Assembly: GCA_963843365.1 (NCBI GenBank)
Contig: CAWJKG010000002.1
Span: 930,001-994,000, forward strand
Direction: 5' to 3'
DNA length: 64,000 nucleotides
From: Bog-473 sp963843365
Lineage (GTDB): Bacteria; Actinomycetota; Acidimicrobiia; Acidimicrobiales; RAAP-2
A program made the translations under genes and the position numbers. The notes beneath the pieces are model-generated. The model ran no database searches. It was not told the DNA's origin and saw only the letters and a program-made list of their open reading frames with translations. This document shows, piece after piece, positions 9,045 to 17,449 of the stretch (position 1 is its first letter; every line of letters begins with the position of its first letter).

Positions 9045-10601
9045 GTGATCGAGGACCCGGACCGCTGCTATCAGGCGGCACAGAGCAAGGACGCCCGCTT
9101 CGACGGCCAGTTCTTCTGTGCCGTCACCTCCACCGGGATCTACTGCCGTCCCAGCTGCCCCGCCCGGACTCCCAAGCGCGAGAACATGCGCTTCTACGCC
9201 ACCGCGGCCACGGCCCAGCAGGCCGGCTTCCGGGCCTGCCTGCGCTGCCGGCCCGACGCCACCCCCGGTTCGCCGGAGTGGAACGTGCGGGCGGACGTCG
9301 TCGCCCGCGCCATGCGCCTCATCCGCGACGGCGTCGTCGACCGCGACGGCGTCGAGGGCCTGGCCGATCGACTCGGCTACAGCACCCGCCAGCTGAACCG
9401 CCTCCTCACGGCAGAGGTGGGCACCGGCCCCCTGGCCCTCGCCCGGGCTCAGCGCAGCCAAACCGCACGCGTCCTGCTCGAGACCACCGAGCTCCCGGTC
9501 GCCCACGTGGCGTTCGCCGCCGGCTTCGCCAGCGTGCGCCAGTGCAACGAGACGGTGCGCCAGACCTTCGCCGACACGCCGAGCGGCCTGCGGACCCGGG
9601 CGGCCCGTACGGCTCAGGGCAAGCGGGCTCGCCGGGACCCCGAGCCGGCCTCGCAGGGCATCAGGCTCCGACTCCCCTGTCGGCGTCCGTTCGCACCCGC
9701 GTCGGTCCTCGAGTTCCTGGGCCTGCGCGCGCTGCCCGGTGTCGAGGAGCTCGACGGCGCGTCGTACACGCGCAGCCTGCGGTTGCCGCACGGCCATGGC
9801 ATCGTGACCTTGCGCGCCCCGGACGCCGAAGGGCCCGACGGCCCCGCCTACGTGGAGGGCGAGATCGTGCTGCAGGACCTGCGTGACCTGCACACGGCTG
9901 TGGCCCGCTGCCGTCAGCTCCTCGACCTCGATGCCGATCCCGTGGCCGTCTGGGAGGCCCTGCGGGACGACCCGCTCGTGGGGGCGCTGGTGCGGAACGA
10001 TCCCGGCCGCCGCGTCCCCGGGTCCGCCGACGGCTTCGAATTGGCGGTGCGCGCCGTCATCGGCCAGCAGGTGTCCGTCCCCGGCGCGCGGACGGTGGCC
10101 GGCCGGTTGGTGCACGCTGCGGGTGATCCACTCCCCACCCCGATCGGCCAGGTCACCCACCTCTTCCCCACCCCGGCGGCGCTCGTGGCGCTGGCGGAGC
10201 GTGACCCCGGCGCCTTCGCCATGCCGGCGGGCCGCCGGCGTGCCCTGGTGGCGCTGGCTCAGGCGGTCGACGCCGGTGCCGTGGTCATCGACCCCGGCGC
10301 CGACCCGGCCGAACTCCGCCGCTCACTCATCGCGCTGCCCGGCATCGGGCCCTGGACGGCGGAATACGTCGCCATGCGCGCGCTGCGCGACCCCGACGCC
10401 TTCATGCCGACGGACCTGGGCATCCGGCGGGCGGCGGTGGCGCTCGGACTGCCGGACGACCCGGCGCACCTGCACGAGCTGACCGAGCACTGGCGGCCCT
10501 GGCGCAGCTACGCCATGGCCCACCTATGGGCGATGCCGGCCACCGCCATACCCCAGCTCGCCACCCGACAAAGGAGACAGAAGAAAGGACGTGCCGCATG
10601 A
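9045..10601 (+). CDS. alkA: Ada-AlkA fusion: DNA methylphosphotriester sensor and 3-methyladenine glycosylase
   Basis: 518 residues from GTG 9045; TTG 9015 and GTG 9036 are alternatives. Domains in order: Ada zinc domain with the four cysteines C34, C38, C65 and C68 (YCRPSC, CLRC), AraC-type HTH (about 85-165), AlkA N-terminal domain, and HhH-GPD glycosylase (LPGIGPWTAEY from about 431, catalytic Asp about 457 in MPTDLGI). It senses methylated backbone phosphates and excises alkylated bases. It overlaps the ogt gene as ATGA, so sensing, excision and direct reversal are made together. It likely activates its own promoter, but no site is recognisable. Confidence 0.93.
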   Translation: MIEDPDRCYQAAQSKDARFDGQFFCAVTSTGIYCRPSCPARTPKRENMRFYATAATAQQAGFRACLRCRPDATPGSPEWNVRADVVARAMRLIRDGVVDRDGVEGLADRLGYSTRQLNRLLTAEVGTGPLALARAQRSQTARVLLETTELPVAHVAFAAGFASVRQCNETVRQTFADTPSGLRTRAARTAQGKRARRDPEPASQGIRLRLPCRRPFAPASVLEFLGLRALPGVEELDGASYTRSLRLPHGHGIVTLRAPDAEGPDGPAYVEGEIVLQDLRDLHTAVARCRQLLDLDADPVAVWEALRDDPLVGALVRNDPGRRVPGSADGFELAVRAVIGQQVSVPGARTVAGRLVHAAGDPLPTPIGQVTHLFPTPAALVALAERDPGAFAMPAGRRRALVALAQAVDAGAVVIDPGADPAELRRSLIALPGIGPWTAEYVAMRALRDPDAFMPTDLGIRRAAVALGLPDDPAHLHELTEHWRPWRSYAMAHLWAMPATAIPQLATRQRRQKKGRAA

Positions 10602-11074
10602 GCGCCAACACCACGACGGCCACCATGCCGTTGGACACCCCGATCGGTCGGATCGTCCTGGAGGGCGACGGCGACGTGCTCATCGGGCTCCGGCTCCCCA
10701 ACTACGGCGGGTCGGGGCGTCGCGACGAAGAGACTCCGATTCTGAAGGAAACCGCGACACAGCTCGACGAATACTTCGCCGGCGAGCGCACGGAGTTCGA
10801 CCTGGACATGGAGCTCGACGGCACCCCCTTCCAGAAGTCGGTCTGGGCGGAGCTGTCGCGCATCCCGTACGGCGAGACCATCAGCTACGGCGAGTTGGCC
10901 CGGCGGGTCGGTCGGCCCAAGGCTCCCCGCGCCGTGGGCCAGGCCAACGGTCGCAACCCGATCGCCATCATCGTGCCCTGCCACCGCGTGCTGGCCAGCA
11001 ACGGCATCGGGGGCTACGGCGGGGGCCTCCCGTGCAAGCGCGCGCTGCTGGCCATCGAGGGCGTCACCGCGTAG
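10598..11074 (+). CDS. ogt: Methylated-DNA-protein-cysteine methyltransferase
   Basis: 158 residues. The C-terminal DNA-binding/transferase domain has PYGETISYGELARRVGRPKAPRAVG, the active-site IIVPCHRV (Cys about 128) and GIGGYGGG with a final KRALLAIEG. This suicide enzyme takes methyl groups from O6-methylguanine. ATG 10598 overlaps the stop of the Ada-AlkA gene by 4 nt, with AAAGGA upstream, so the pair is a translationally coupled adaptive-response operon. Confidence 0.95.
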   Translation: MSANTTTATMPLDTPIGRIVLEGDGDVLIGLRLPNYGGSGRRDEETPILKETATQLDEYFAGERTEFDLDMELDGTPFQKSVWAELSRIPYGETISYGELARRVGRPKAPRAVGQANGRNPIAIIVPCHRVLASNGIGGYGGGLPCKRALLAIEGVTA

Positions 11075-11123
11075 GACTGGGCGGCCATCGGAGCCTCGGC
11101 GGCGGCCCCATCTCCGGTGCACA

Positions 11124-11129
11124 TAGTGT
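11124..11129 (+). promoter_or_regulatory. -10 element TAGTGT, leaderless promoter
   Basis: TAGTGT ends 7 nt before the ATG of the SDR gene at 11137, with no ribosome binding site between. The spacing implies transcription starting at the start codon. Confidence 0.5.
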
Positions 11130-11136
11130 GCGCCGA

Positions 11137-11949
11137 ATGGAAACGGCCCAAAGTGTGCGGAACGCGTTCGACCTGACGGGCCGCGTGGCCCTCGTCACCG
11201 GAGCAGGGAGCGGCATCGGCCGCACGACGGCCGAGGTGCTGGCCGGCGCCGGCGCCACCGTCGTGTGCGCCGACATCAACGGCGCCACCGCGTCGGAGAC
11301 CGCGGCCGCCATCCTCGGCCAGGGCGGGCGCGCCGAGAGCGCCGAGCTCAACGTTGCCGCCCGCGGCGCGGCCGAGGCGCTCGTGCAGAACATCGCGGCG
11401 CGCCACGGCGGGCTCCACGTCATGTGCAACATCGCCGGCATCATGATCGACAGCTCCATCATCGACGTCGACCCCGACGAATTCGACCGCATTTTGGCGG
11501 TGAATCTCAAGGGCGTGTTGTACGGATGCCAGGCCGCCGGAAAGGTGATGGTGGCGCAGCGCGGCGGCTCCATCATCAACATGAGCTCATCGGCGGTCCT
11601 GTCTCCCGCGCCGGGCATCGGGCCCTACGCCATCTGCAAGGCGGGCGTGGCGCAGCTGACCAAGTCGATGGCGGTCGAGGTCGGCAAGGACAACGTACGC
11701 GTGAACTCGGTGGCGCCGGGCTTCATCCCGACCAACATGACGGCGCGCTACTACACCAACCCCGACGGCACGGTGAACGAGGAGGCGAAGGCGGCCACGC
11801 TGGCGCCGATGGCGCGCTTCGCACCGCTGCGCCGCGTCGGCGAGACATCGGAGATCGCGTACGCCGTGCTGTATCTCGCTTCGGACGCCAGCAGCTACGT
11901 GACGGGACAGCTACTCAGCCCCAACGGCGGCGTCTCCATGTCGTACTGA
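11137..11949 (+). CDS. SDR-family oxidoreductase
   Basis: 270 residues with a classical short-chain dehydrogenase plan: cofactor loop TGAGSGIGRT, NNAG equivalent (MCNIAGIM), catalytic Ser about 147 region (INMSSSA) and YAICK in place of YxxxK. The end, SYVTGQLLSPNGGVSMSY, is typical of 3-oxoacyl-ACP reductase-like SDRs. The cofactor preference (an acidic residue, CADIN, after the second strand) points to NAD(H). It stands alone with its own leaderless promoter. Substrate unknown. Confidence 0.88.
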   Translation: METAQSVRNAFDLTGRVALVTGAGSGIGRTTAEVLAGAGATVVCADINGATASETAAAILGQGGRAESAELNVAARGAAEALVQNIAARHGGLHVMCNIAGIMIDSSIIDVDPDEFDRILAVNLKGVLYGCQAAGKVMVAQRGGSIINMSSSAVLSPAPGIGPYAICKAGVAQLTKSMAVEVGKDNVRVNSVAPGFIPTNMTARYYTNPDGTVNEEAKAATLAPMARFAPLRRVGETSEIAYAVLYLASDASSYVTGQLLSPNGGVSMSY

Positions 11950-11958
11950 CGGGCGGGA

Positions 11959-13119
11959 TCAGGAGAGGCGGAACAGGTCGAACTGGCCCGTCGTCGTGTC
12001 CGAGGCGACGACCGCCGGGTTGGGACCGATCAGCGTCACCGCCGAGCCGACGCCCGCCGCGTTGCTCACCGAGCCCTGCGGCGTGATGTTGAAGACGCAC
12101 CCGGTCGGCGTGGTCGGAGAGGCTTGGGGGCAGGCCGGATTGCTGCCGGAGGACTCGAGCGCCAGGGCACCGAACGTCGAATCGACCACCGAGCTCGTGA
12201 CGGAGCCTTCGAAGGTGCCCAGTTGGTGGAGGGTGGCGGCGTCGTAGGTGGTGAAGGTCGCATCGAGCCCCTGGCCGGCGGGCTCGCTGACCCATACGGC
12301 CCCGCCGGCGATCACGTCGAGGTACTGCACGCCGCCGCCCAGGCCGTTGGGCTTGTCGGCCAGCGTCGGGCCGACCGCGGTGGCGCCGTTCGGCCGGCGG
12401 GCCACCAGGCTGTGGTCGGCGCGCTCGTAGTAGATGGAGCCGTCGGAGCCGATGGCGTCACCCAGTCCGGTCAGCACGAGATGCGGTGCCGTCGCCGCCC
12501 CCGGATTGATGCTGTAGACGCTGACCGTGTTGCCGCGCGTGATCGACACGAAGACGGACCCGCCGGCCGCGGCGAGTGCCACCAGGTCGTCGTTCGAGCT
12601 GCTCGCCTTCGTCGGGACGGAGGGCATCGTCCACTGCCCGTCCTGGTTCCCGGAGGTGCGGTTGTAGGCGAACACGGTGGCGTACGTGGCCACGTAGAAG
12701 TTGGTGCCGTCCGCGGCGACGGCGGCGATGCCCGTCGGCACGTGCTCGGCGATGGCGGCCGGGCCGTTGCCGTCGACGACCCAGGCGACGGCGGGAGAGG
12801 TACTGGTCGGATCTTGGGGGGCGGCGAAGACGGCGCCGTCGGGGCTCTCCGCCGCCGTCACCCGGTCGGCCGAGAACGGGAGGGCGATGGGCGCTCCCAC
12901 CTGCAGGGGTCCGGTGCTGGCGACCGTGGTCGTGGTGGACGGCGCGGATGACGTCGTAGACGAGGTCGAGGTCGAGGTCGAGGTCGTCGTGGACGAGGTC
13001 GTCGGGGACCCCGAACCGCCGCAGGCCGCGAGCACGAGGGGCGTCGCCAGCACCGCCGTCAGGGCGACGACCGCCGGTCTCAATCCCAATTGCAGCCGCT
13101 GACCAGGGTTGCCACGCAC
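11959..13119 (-). CDS. Secreted lipoprotein, probable beta-propeller
   Basis: 386 residues from GTG 13119. The short basic N-terminus, hydrophobic core and LAAC lipobox (Cys 33) mark a lipoprotein; a longer start at ATG 13185 would overlap the divergent hydrolase gene. After the Cys comes a 35-residue Ser/Thr-rich linker, then repeated units such as AAVAADGTNFYVATYATVFAYNRTSG that look like propeller blades. No enzyme motif is seen. It lies convergent to the SDR with 9 nt between stops. A surface or wall-associated role is inferred only. Confidence 0.7.
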   Translation of the reverse strand: MRGNPGQRLQLGLRPAVVALTAVLATPLVLAACGGSGSPTTSSTTTSTSTSTSSTTSSAPSTTTTVASTGPLQVGAPIALPFSADRVTAAESPDGAVFAAPQDPTSTSPAVAWVVDGNGPAAIAEHVPTGIAAVAADGTNFYVATYATVFAYNRTSGNQDGQWTMPSVPTKASSSNDDLVALAAAGGSVFVSITRGNTVSVYSINPGAATAPHLVLTGLGDAIGSDGSIYYERADHSLVARRPNGATAVGPTLADKPNGLGGGVQYLDVIAGGAVWVSEPAGQGLDATFTTYDAATLHQLGTFEGSVTSSVVDSTFGALALESSGSNPACPQASPTTPTGCVFNITPQGSVSNAAGVGSAVTLIGPNPAVVASDTTTGQFDLFRLS

Positions 13120-13150
13120 GAGGGCCAGTATGCGTCCGGTAGCCGGACGA

Positions 13151-13156
13151 TACGGT
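13151..13156 (+). promoter_or_regulatory. -10 element TACGGT, leaderless promoter
   Basis: TACGGT ends 6 nt before the ATG at 13163, consistent with a leaderless transcript for the dienelactone hydrolase-like gene. Confidence 0.5.
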
Positions 13157-13162
13157 GCACCC

Positions 13163-13903
13163 ATGGCCAACACCCGTGACATCACCTACGAAGCCGACGG
13201 ACGCACCATGATCGGCACCCTCGCCCTGCCCGAGGGCGACGACAGCGTCGGCGACGGCTCCCTGCCGCGCCCCGGCGTCCTGGTCTGCCACGAGGGGCCG
13301 GGCCTCGACGACCACGCCCGGGGGCGGGCGGCACGTATCGCCGACGAGCTCGGCTACGTCGCGTTCGCGCTCGACTATCACGGTGGGGGGAAGCGGATCG
13401 CCGACCGCGACGAGATGATGGGTCGCATCGGCGCCCTGCGCGCCGATCCGGCGCGGGCGTACGCCGTCGGGACGGCGGGGCTCGACGTACTGCGCGCCGA
13501 GCCGCGCGCCGACCCCGACCGGCTGGCGGCCATCGGCTTCTGCTTCGGTGGCACCTTGTCGCTGGAACTGGCTCGTGGCGGGGCCGACCTCAAGGCCGTG
13601 GTCGGCTTCCATTCCGGGCTGTCGACGGTGCACCCCGAGGACGCCCGCAACATCACCGGCAAGGTGCTCGTCCTGATCGGCGCCGACGACCCCTTGGTGC
13701 ACCAGGACGAACGGCGTGCTTTCGAGGACGAGATGCGGGCCGGCGGCGTCGACTGGGAGATGAACGTCTACGGCGGCGCCGTCCACTCCTTCACCAACAC
13801 GCTCGCCTCGCCCGACACCTTCCCCGGCATCGCGTACCACGAGCCGACGGACCGGCGGTCCTGGCAGGCGATGGTCGACCTCTTCGACGAGGTCTTCGGT
13901 TGA
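13163..13903 (+). CDS. Dienelactone hydrolase family protein
   Basis: 246-residue alpha/beta-hydrolase with the dienelactone hydrolase catalytic set: Cys nucleophile in GFCFGGTLS, Asp in GADDPLV and His in GGAVHSF. The family hydrolyses lactones or esters, often in aromatic breakdown. Residues 1-30 form the usual beta hairpin (DITYEADGRTMIGTLALPEG). It is divergent from the lipoprotein and upstream of the amidohydrolase operon, but the palindrome and new promoter after it suggest a separate unit. Confidence 0.88.
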   Translation: MANTRDITYEADGRTMIGTLALPEGDDSVGDGSLPRPGVLVCHEGPGLDDHARGRAARIADELGYVAFALDYHGGGKRIADRDEMMGRIGALRADPARAYAVGTAGLDVLRAEPRADPDRLAAIGFCFGGTLSLELARGGADLKAVVGFHSGLSTVHPEDARNITGKVLVLIGADDPLVHQDERRAFEDEMRAGGVDWEMNVYGGAVHSFTNTLASPDTFPGIAYHEPTDRRSWQAMVDLFDEVFG

Positions 13904-13913
13904 CGTCGCGCAT

Positions 13914-13928
13914 CTGACGCCCCGTCAG
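13914..13928. promoter_or_regulatory. Perfect palindromic operator candidate over the -35 element
   Basis: CTGACG-CCC-CGTCAG has perfect 6-bp arms. Its left arm sits 17 nt before the TACGCT -10 hexamer, exactly where a -35 element belongs, so a bound repressor would block the promoter of the amidohydrolase operon. A nearly identical site (13 of 15 bases) lies upstream of the aldehyde dehydrogenase gene at 25643-25657. The size and shape fit a TetR-family dimer; which one is unknown. Confidence 0.55.
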
Positions 13929-13936
13929 GTGCACGC

Positions 13937-13942
13937 TACGCT
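13937..13942 (+). promoter_or_regulatory. -10 element TACGCT, leaderless promoter
   Basis: TACGCT lies 8 nt before ATG 13951 and 17 nt after the CTGACG -35-like arm of the palindrome. It favours 13951 over ATG 13945 as the start of the amidohydrolase gene. Confidence 0.55.
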
Positions 13943-13950
13943 CGATGTCC

Positions 13951-15153
13951 ATGCCTGAGCCCCTCCCGCTGATCATCTCGGTCGACGACCACGTCGTCGA
14001 GCCGCCCAACGTGTGGCAGGACCGTCTGCCCGCCAAGTATCTCGAGGTCGGGCCACGCATCGTCCGGGCCCCCATGCCCGAGGTGGAGTTCCGGGGCGGG
14101 TCGCTGAAGGTCAAGCCGGGAGCCAAGGGCGTCCCGGTCGACTGGTGGTACTACGAGGACCTCAAGCGCCCCCTGCTGCGGGTCGACTCCGCCGTGGGGG
14201 TGCCTCGGGACGAGGTGACCATGAAGGGGGTCACCTACGAGGACATGCGGCCCGGCTCCTACGAGGTCAAGCCCCGCCTCGAGGACATGGACGTCAACCA
14301 CATCGAAGCGGCCTTGTGCTTCCCGACCTTCCCCCGCTTCTGCGGCCAGACCTTCACCGAGGCCAAGGACAAGGAGCTCGGGTTGCTCTGTGTGGAGGCC
14401 TACAACGACTGGATGGTCGAGGAGTGGTGCGGCGACTCCGGCGGTCGGCTGATCCCGCTCTGCCTCATCCCGCTGTGGGACGCCGAGCTCGCCGCGGCCG
14501 AGGTGCGGCGCAACGCCGAGCGGGGCGTGCGCGCCGTCTGCTTCAGCGAGATCCCGCCCTTCCTGGGCCTGCCGAGCGTGCACGACCCCGACCACTACTG
14601 GGACCCGTTCTTCCGCGCCTGCGCCGAGACGAAGACCGTCGTGAACATGCACATCGGCTCCTCGTCGAAGATGCCGTCGACGTCGTCCGACGCGCCCCCG
14701 GCCGTCGGCTCCACCCTGACCCACACCAACGCCACCTTCTCGCTGGTCGACTTCCTCTTCAGCGGCGTCTTCGTGCGCATCCCCGAGCTCAAGGTGGCGT
14801 ACTCGGAAGGGCAGATCGGCTGGATCCCCTACATCCTGGAGCGGGCCGACACCGTCTGGGAGGAGAACCGCGCCTGGGGCGGCGTGGCCGACATCGTGCC
14901 GGAGAAGCCGTCGAGCTACTTCCCCGACCACGTCTACGGCTGCTTCTTCGACGACGCCCACGGGCTCAAGTCCGTCGACGAGATCGGCGAGGACAACATC
15001 ACCTACGAGTCCGATTACCCGCACTCCGACTCCACCTGGCCCCACACCCGCCAGGTCGCCGAGGAGCAGATGGCCGGGCTCACCGACGAGCAGCGTCGCA
15101 AGATCGTGCGGGGCAACGCCATCAAGCTCTTCGGGCTCGACTTCGCCGCCTGA
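13951..15153 (+). CDS. Amidohydrolase-2 family metal-dependent hydrolase
   Basis: About 400 residues of the amidohydrolase-2 TIM-barrel family (ACMSD and gamma-resorcylate decarboxylase relatives). The N-terminus ISVDDHVVEPPNVW carries the DxHxxEP-type variant of the metal motif; NMHIGSSS, EGQIGWIPYILERAD and YESDYPHSDSTWP hold the later metal and catalytic His/Asp residues. Actinobacteria often encode these beside acyl-CoA dehydrogenases, as here. ATG 13951 is chosen for its spacing to the -10 hexamer; ATG 13945 is 2 codons earlier. It is first gene of a four-gene operon. Confidence 0.88.
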   Translation: MPEPLPLIISVDDHVVEPPNVWQDRLPAKYLEVGPRIVRAPMPEVEFRGGSLKVKPGAKGVPVDWWYYEDLKRPLLRVDSAVGVPRDEVTMKGVTYEDMRPGSYEVKPRLEDMDVNHIEAALCFPTFPRFCGQTFTEAKDKELGLLCVEAYNDWMVEEWCGDSGGRLIPLCLIPLWDAELAAAEVRRNAERGVRAVCFSEIPPFLGLPSVHDPDHYWDPFFRACAETKTVVNMHIGSSSKMPSTSSDAPPAVGSTLTHTNATFSLVDFLFSGVFVRIPELKVAYSEGQIGWIPYILERADTVWEENRAWGGVADIVPEKPSSYFPDHVYGCFFDDAHGLKSVDEIGEDNITYESDYPHSDSTWPHTRQVAEEQMAGLTDEQRRKIVRGNAIKLFGLDFAA

Positions 15154-15182
15154 GCCCGTCCGCTCGCTCCATCTGCCGCCCC

Positions 15183-16367
15183 GTGGATCTCCGCTACACC
15201 GCGTCCGAGCAAGCCTTCCGCGACGAGTTGCGGTCGTGGTTGTCCACCACCTTGCCTGGCCTGCCGGCGCCGCCCGCGCATGACGACTGGCCGGGGAGGC
15301 GTGCCTACGACCTCCATTGGCAGCAGGTGCTCTTCGAAGCCGGCTACGCCGGCGTGGACTGGCCGACCGAGGGCGGCGGCCGCGGTGCGTCGCCGGTCGA
15401 GCAGCTGATCTTCAAGGAGGAGTGCGAACGGGCGGGCGCGCCCTACGTCGGCGTCAACTTCGTCGGCCTGCTGCACGCCGGACCGACGGTCATCGCCGAG
15501 GGGACAGCGGCGCAGAAGGAGCGCTACCTGCCCGCCATCCTGCGCGGCGAGGAGGTCTGGTGCCAAGGCTTCAGCGAGCCCGACGCCGGCAGCGACCTGG
15601 CCTCGCTGCGGACGCGGGCCGTGCGCGACGGTGACGACTACGTCGTCACCGGCTCCAAGATCTGGACCTCCCACGCCGAGGTGGCGGACTTCTGCGAGCT
15701 GCTCGTCCGCACCGGCGAGGATCGCAACCGCGGCATCACCTGGCTTATCATGCCCATGGACGCGCCGGGCATTGAGATCCGCCCGCTGCGCACCATCGGC
15801 GGGACCACCGAATTCGCAGAGCTGTTCCTCAATGAGGTGCGCGTACCCGTCGCCAACCGGGTCGGCGACGAGAACGACGGCTGGCGGGTCACGATGGTGA
15901 CCCTGTCGTTCGAGCGGGGGACCGCCTTCGTGGGCGAGCTGCTCGAGTGCATGCGCTTGCTGGGCGAGCTCGCCGGCGTTGCCCGGCGTACCGGCGCGCT
16001 CGACGACGACGGTGTGGCCCGTCGCATCGGGCACCTGGTGGCTGCGTTCGACGCGCTGTGGGCGCTCACCAAGCGCAACGTGTCGGAGGCGGCGCAGACC
16101 GGCATCCCGGGCATCGGCGGCTCGGTCTTCAAGCTGTCGTTCTCCGAACACGCGCAGGCCCTCAGCGACCTCGCCATGGAGATCCTCGATCGGGCTGCTC
16201 TGAGCGCCGACCCGCTTCACGGTGCGGACGGGGCGCCGCTGGGCAACGCGGAGCAGTTGGCGGCCTGGTACAAGTCGATCTCGTTGACCATCGCGGCCGG
16301 AACGTCGCAGGTGCAGCGCAACATCGTGGCCGAACGCATCCTCGGACTCCCGAAGGCGCGGCGCTGA
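15183..16367 (+). CDS. Acyl-CoA dehydrogenase (FadE17-like), first of a pair
   Basis: 394 residues from GTG 15183, which is the start that gives the family N-terminus (LRYTASEQAFRDELRSWL). Conserved motifs: WCQGFSEPDAGSDLASLRTRA, KIWTSHAEVADFC, and IAAGTSQVQRNIVAERILGLP at the C-terminus. It overlaps the next acyl-CoA dehydrogenase by 1 nt (TGATG), so the two are coupled and likely form one heteromeric enzyme. FadE17/FadE18 of mycobacteria is the nearest pair I know. Substrate unknown. Confidence 0.9.
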   Translation: MDLRYTASEQAFRDELRSWLSTTLPGLPAPPAHDDWPGRRAYDLHWQQVLFEAGYAGVDWPTEGGGRGASPVEQLIFKEECERAGAPYVGVNFVGLLHAGPTVIAEGTAAQKERYLPAILRGEEVWCQGFSEPDAGSDLASLRTRAVRDGDDYVVTGSKIWTSHAEVADFCELLVRTGEDRNRGITWLIMPMDAPGIEIRPLRTIGGTTEFAELFLNEVRVPVANRVGDENDGWRVTMVTLSFERGTAFVGELLECMRLLGELAGVARRTGALDDDGVARRIGHLVAAFDALWALTKRNVSEAAQTGIPGIGGSVFKLSFSEHAQALSDLAMEILDRAALSADPLHGADGAPLGNAEQLAAWYKSISLTIAAGTSQVQRNIVAERILGLPKARR

Positions 16368-17422
16368 TGGACTTCCGGGTCGGTGAGGACCAGCGCGACC
16401 TGGCCGAGGGCATCCGGGCCATGGTGGCCGGGCAGCTCCCGCTCGAGCACCTCCGGGCGCGGGAGGGCGCGGCGACGGCCATCTCGGACGACGACTGGGC
16501 CGCGCTGGGTGAGACCGGCGTGTTCGCCCTGACCCTGCCCGAGCCCGCGGGGACCGGCCTCACCATGGCCGAGGCGGTCGTCGTATTCGAAGAGCTCGGG
16601 CGTGCGCTCGTCCCGGGGCCCCTCGTGGGGACGTTCCTGGCCACGGGCGCGGAACTGGTCGAAGGTGCGGCGGAAGGTCGGGCCCAGGTCGGTGTGCACT
16701 GCGAGGGGAACGGTCCCGGGCCGGCCCTCGTCGAGCACTTGGAGGCGCTGGACGCGCTGCTCGTCTTCCCGGCTGGCGGACGCGGGCCGGCGCGGTTGCT
16801 GGCGCCGGTCGGCACCGACGGCGCCGTACGGGTGGCGGCGCCCCTCGACCCGCTGTCGCCGCTGTGGCGCGTTGACGCGGCGCTGCTGCAGGGCGGCGAC
16901 CCGGCGCGGGGCGACGACGGGGCGCTCTGGCGTGACGGCGCCGTACTCACCGCCGCGCTCCAGGTGGGTCACGCCGCGGCCGCACTGGACCTCGCCGTGG
17001 CCTACGCCAAGGAGCGCCAGCAGTTCGGGGCCCCCATCGGCAGCTTCCAGGCGATCAAGCACATGTGCGCCGACATGCTGGTGCGCTCCGAGGTGGCACG
17101 GGCCGCCGTGCACGCCGCGGCCTGCCTGGCCGACGCCCCCGACGTGGTCGAGAGCGAGGCCGCCGTGGCCGGCTGCACGCCCGCCCAGCTGGTGGACCGG
17201 TCCGTCGGCGGGGCCAAGCTGCTGGCCGACGAGGCGGCGCTGGGCAACGCCCGCACGGCCATTCAGGTCCACGGCGGCATGGGCTTCACCTGGGAGGTGC
17301 CCTTGCATCTCCACCTGAAGCGCTCCCGCCTGCACTCGACGACCTTCGGCACCCCAGCCGCGCACGCGTCCGCCCTCGCCGCCTACGCCGGAACGACCGC
17401 TACCGCTACCGCGGTCGCATGA
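16367..17422 (+). CDS. Acyl-CoA dehydrogenase partner (FadE18-like)
   Basis: 351 residues. Weakly conserved N-terminal and middle domains, then YAKERQQFGAPIGSFQAIKHMCAD and IQVHGGMGFTWEVPLHLHLKR, the FAD/substrate region of the smaller partner in paired acyl-CoA dehydrogenases. Start ATG overlaps the previous stop by 1 nt. The C-terminus ends in an ATATAVA low-complexity tail. Expected to need the 15183 gene product for activity. Confidence 0.9.
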   Translation: MDFRVGEDQRDLAEGIRAMVAGQLPLEHLRAREGAATAISDDDWAALGETGVFALTLPEPAGTGLTMAEAVVVFEELGRALVPGPLVGTFLATGAELVEGAAEGRAQVGVHCEGNGPGPALVEHLEALDALLVFPAGGRGPARLLAPVGTDGAVRVAAPLDPLSPLWRVDAALLQGGDPARGDDGALWRDGAVLTAALQVGHAAAALDLAVAYAKERQQFGAPIGSFQAIKHMCADMLVRSEVARAAVHAAACLADAPDVVESEAAVAGCTPAQLVDRSVGGAKLLADEAALGNARTAIQVHGGMGFTWEVPLHLHLKRSRLHSTTFGTPAAHASALAAYAGTTATATAVA

Positions 17423-17449
17423 TGCACCTCGCCTGATCGGAGACCGCCC

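Noticed and set aside
14013..15182. Open frame leading into the acyl-CoA dehydrogenase at 15183
   Set aside because: The extra part is an out-of-frame shadow of the amidohydrolase gene, and family similarity begins only at GTG 15183.
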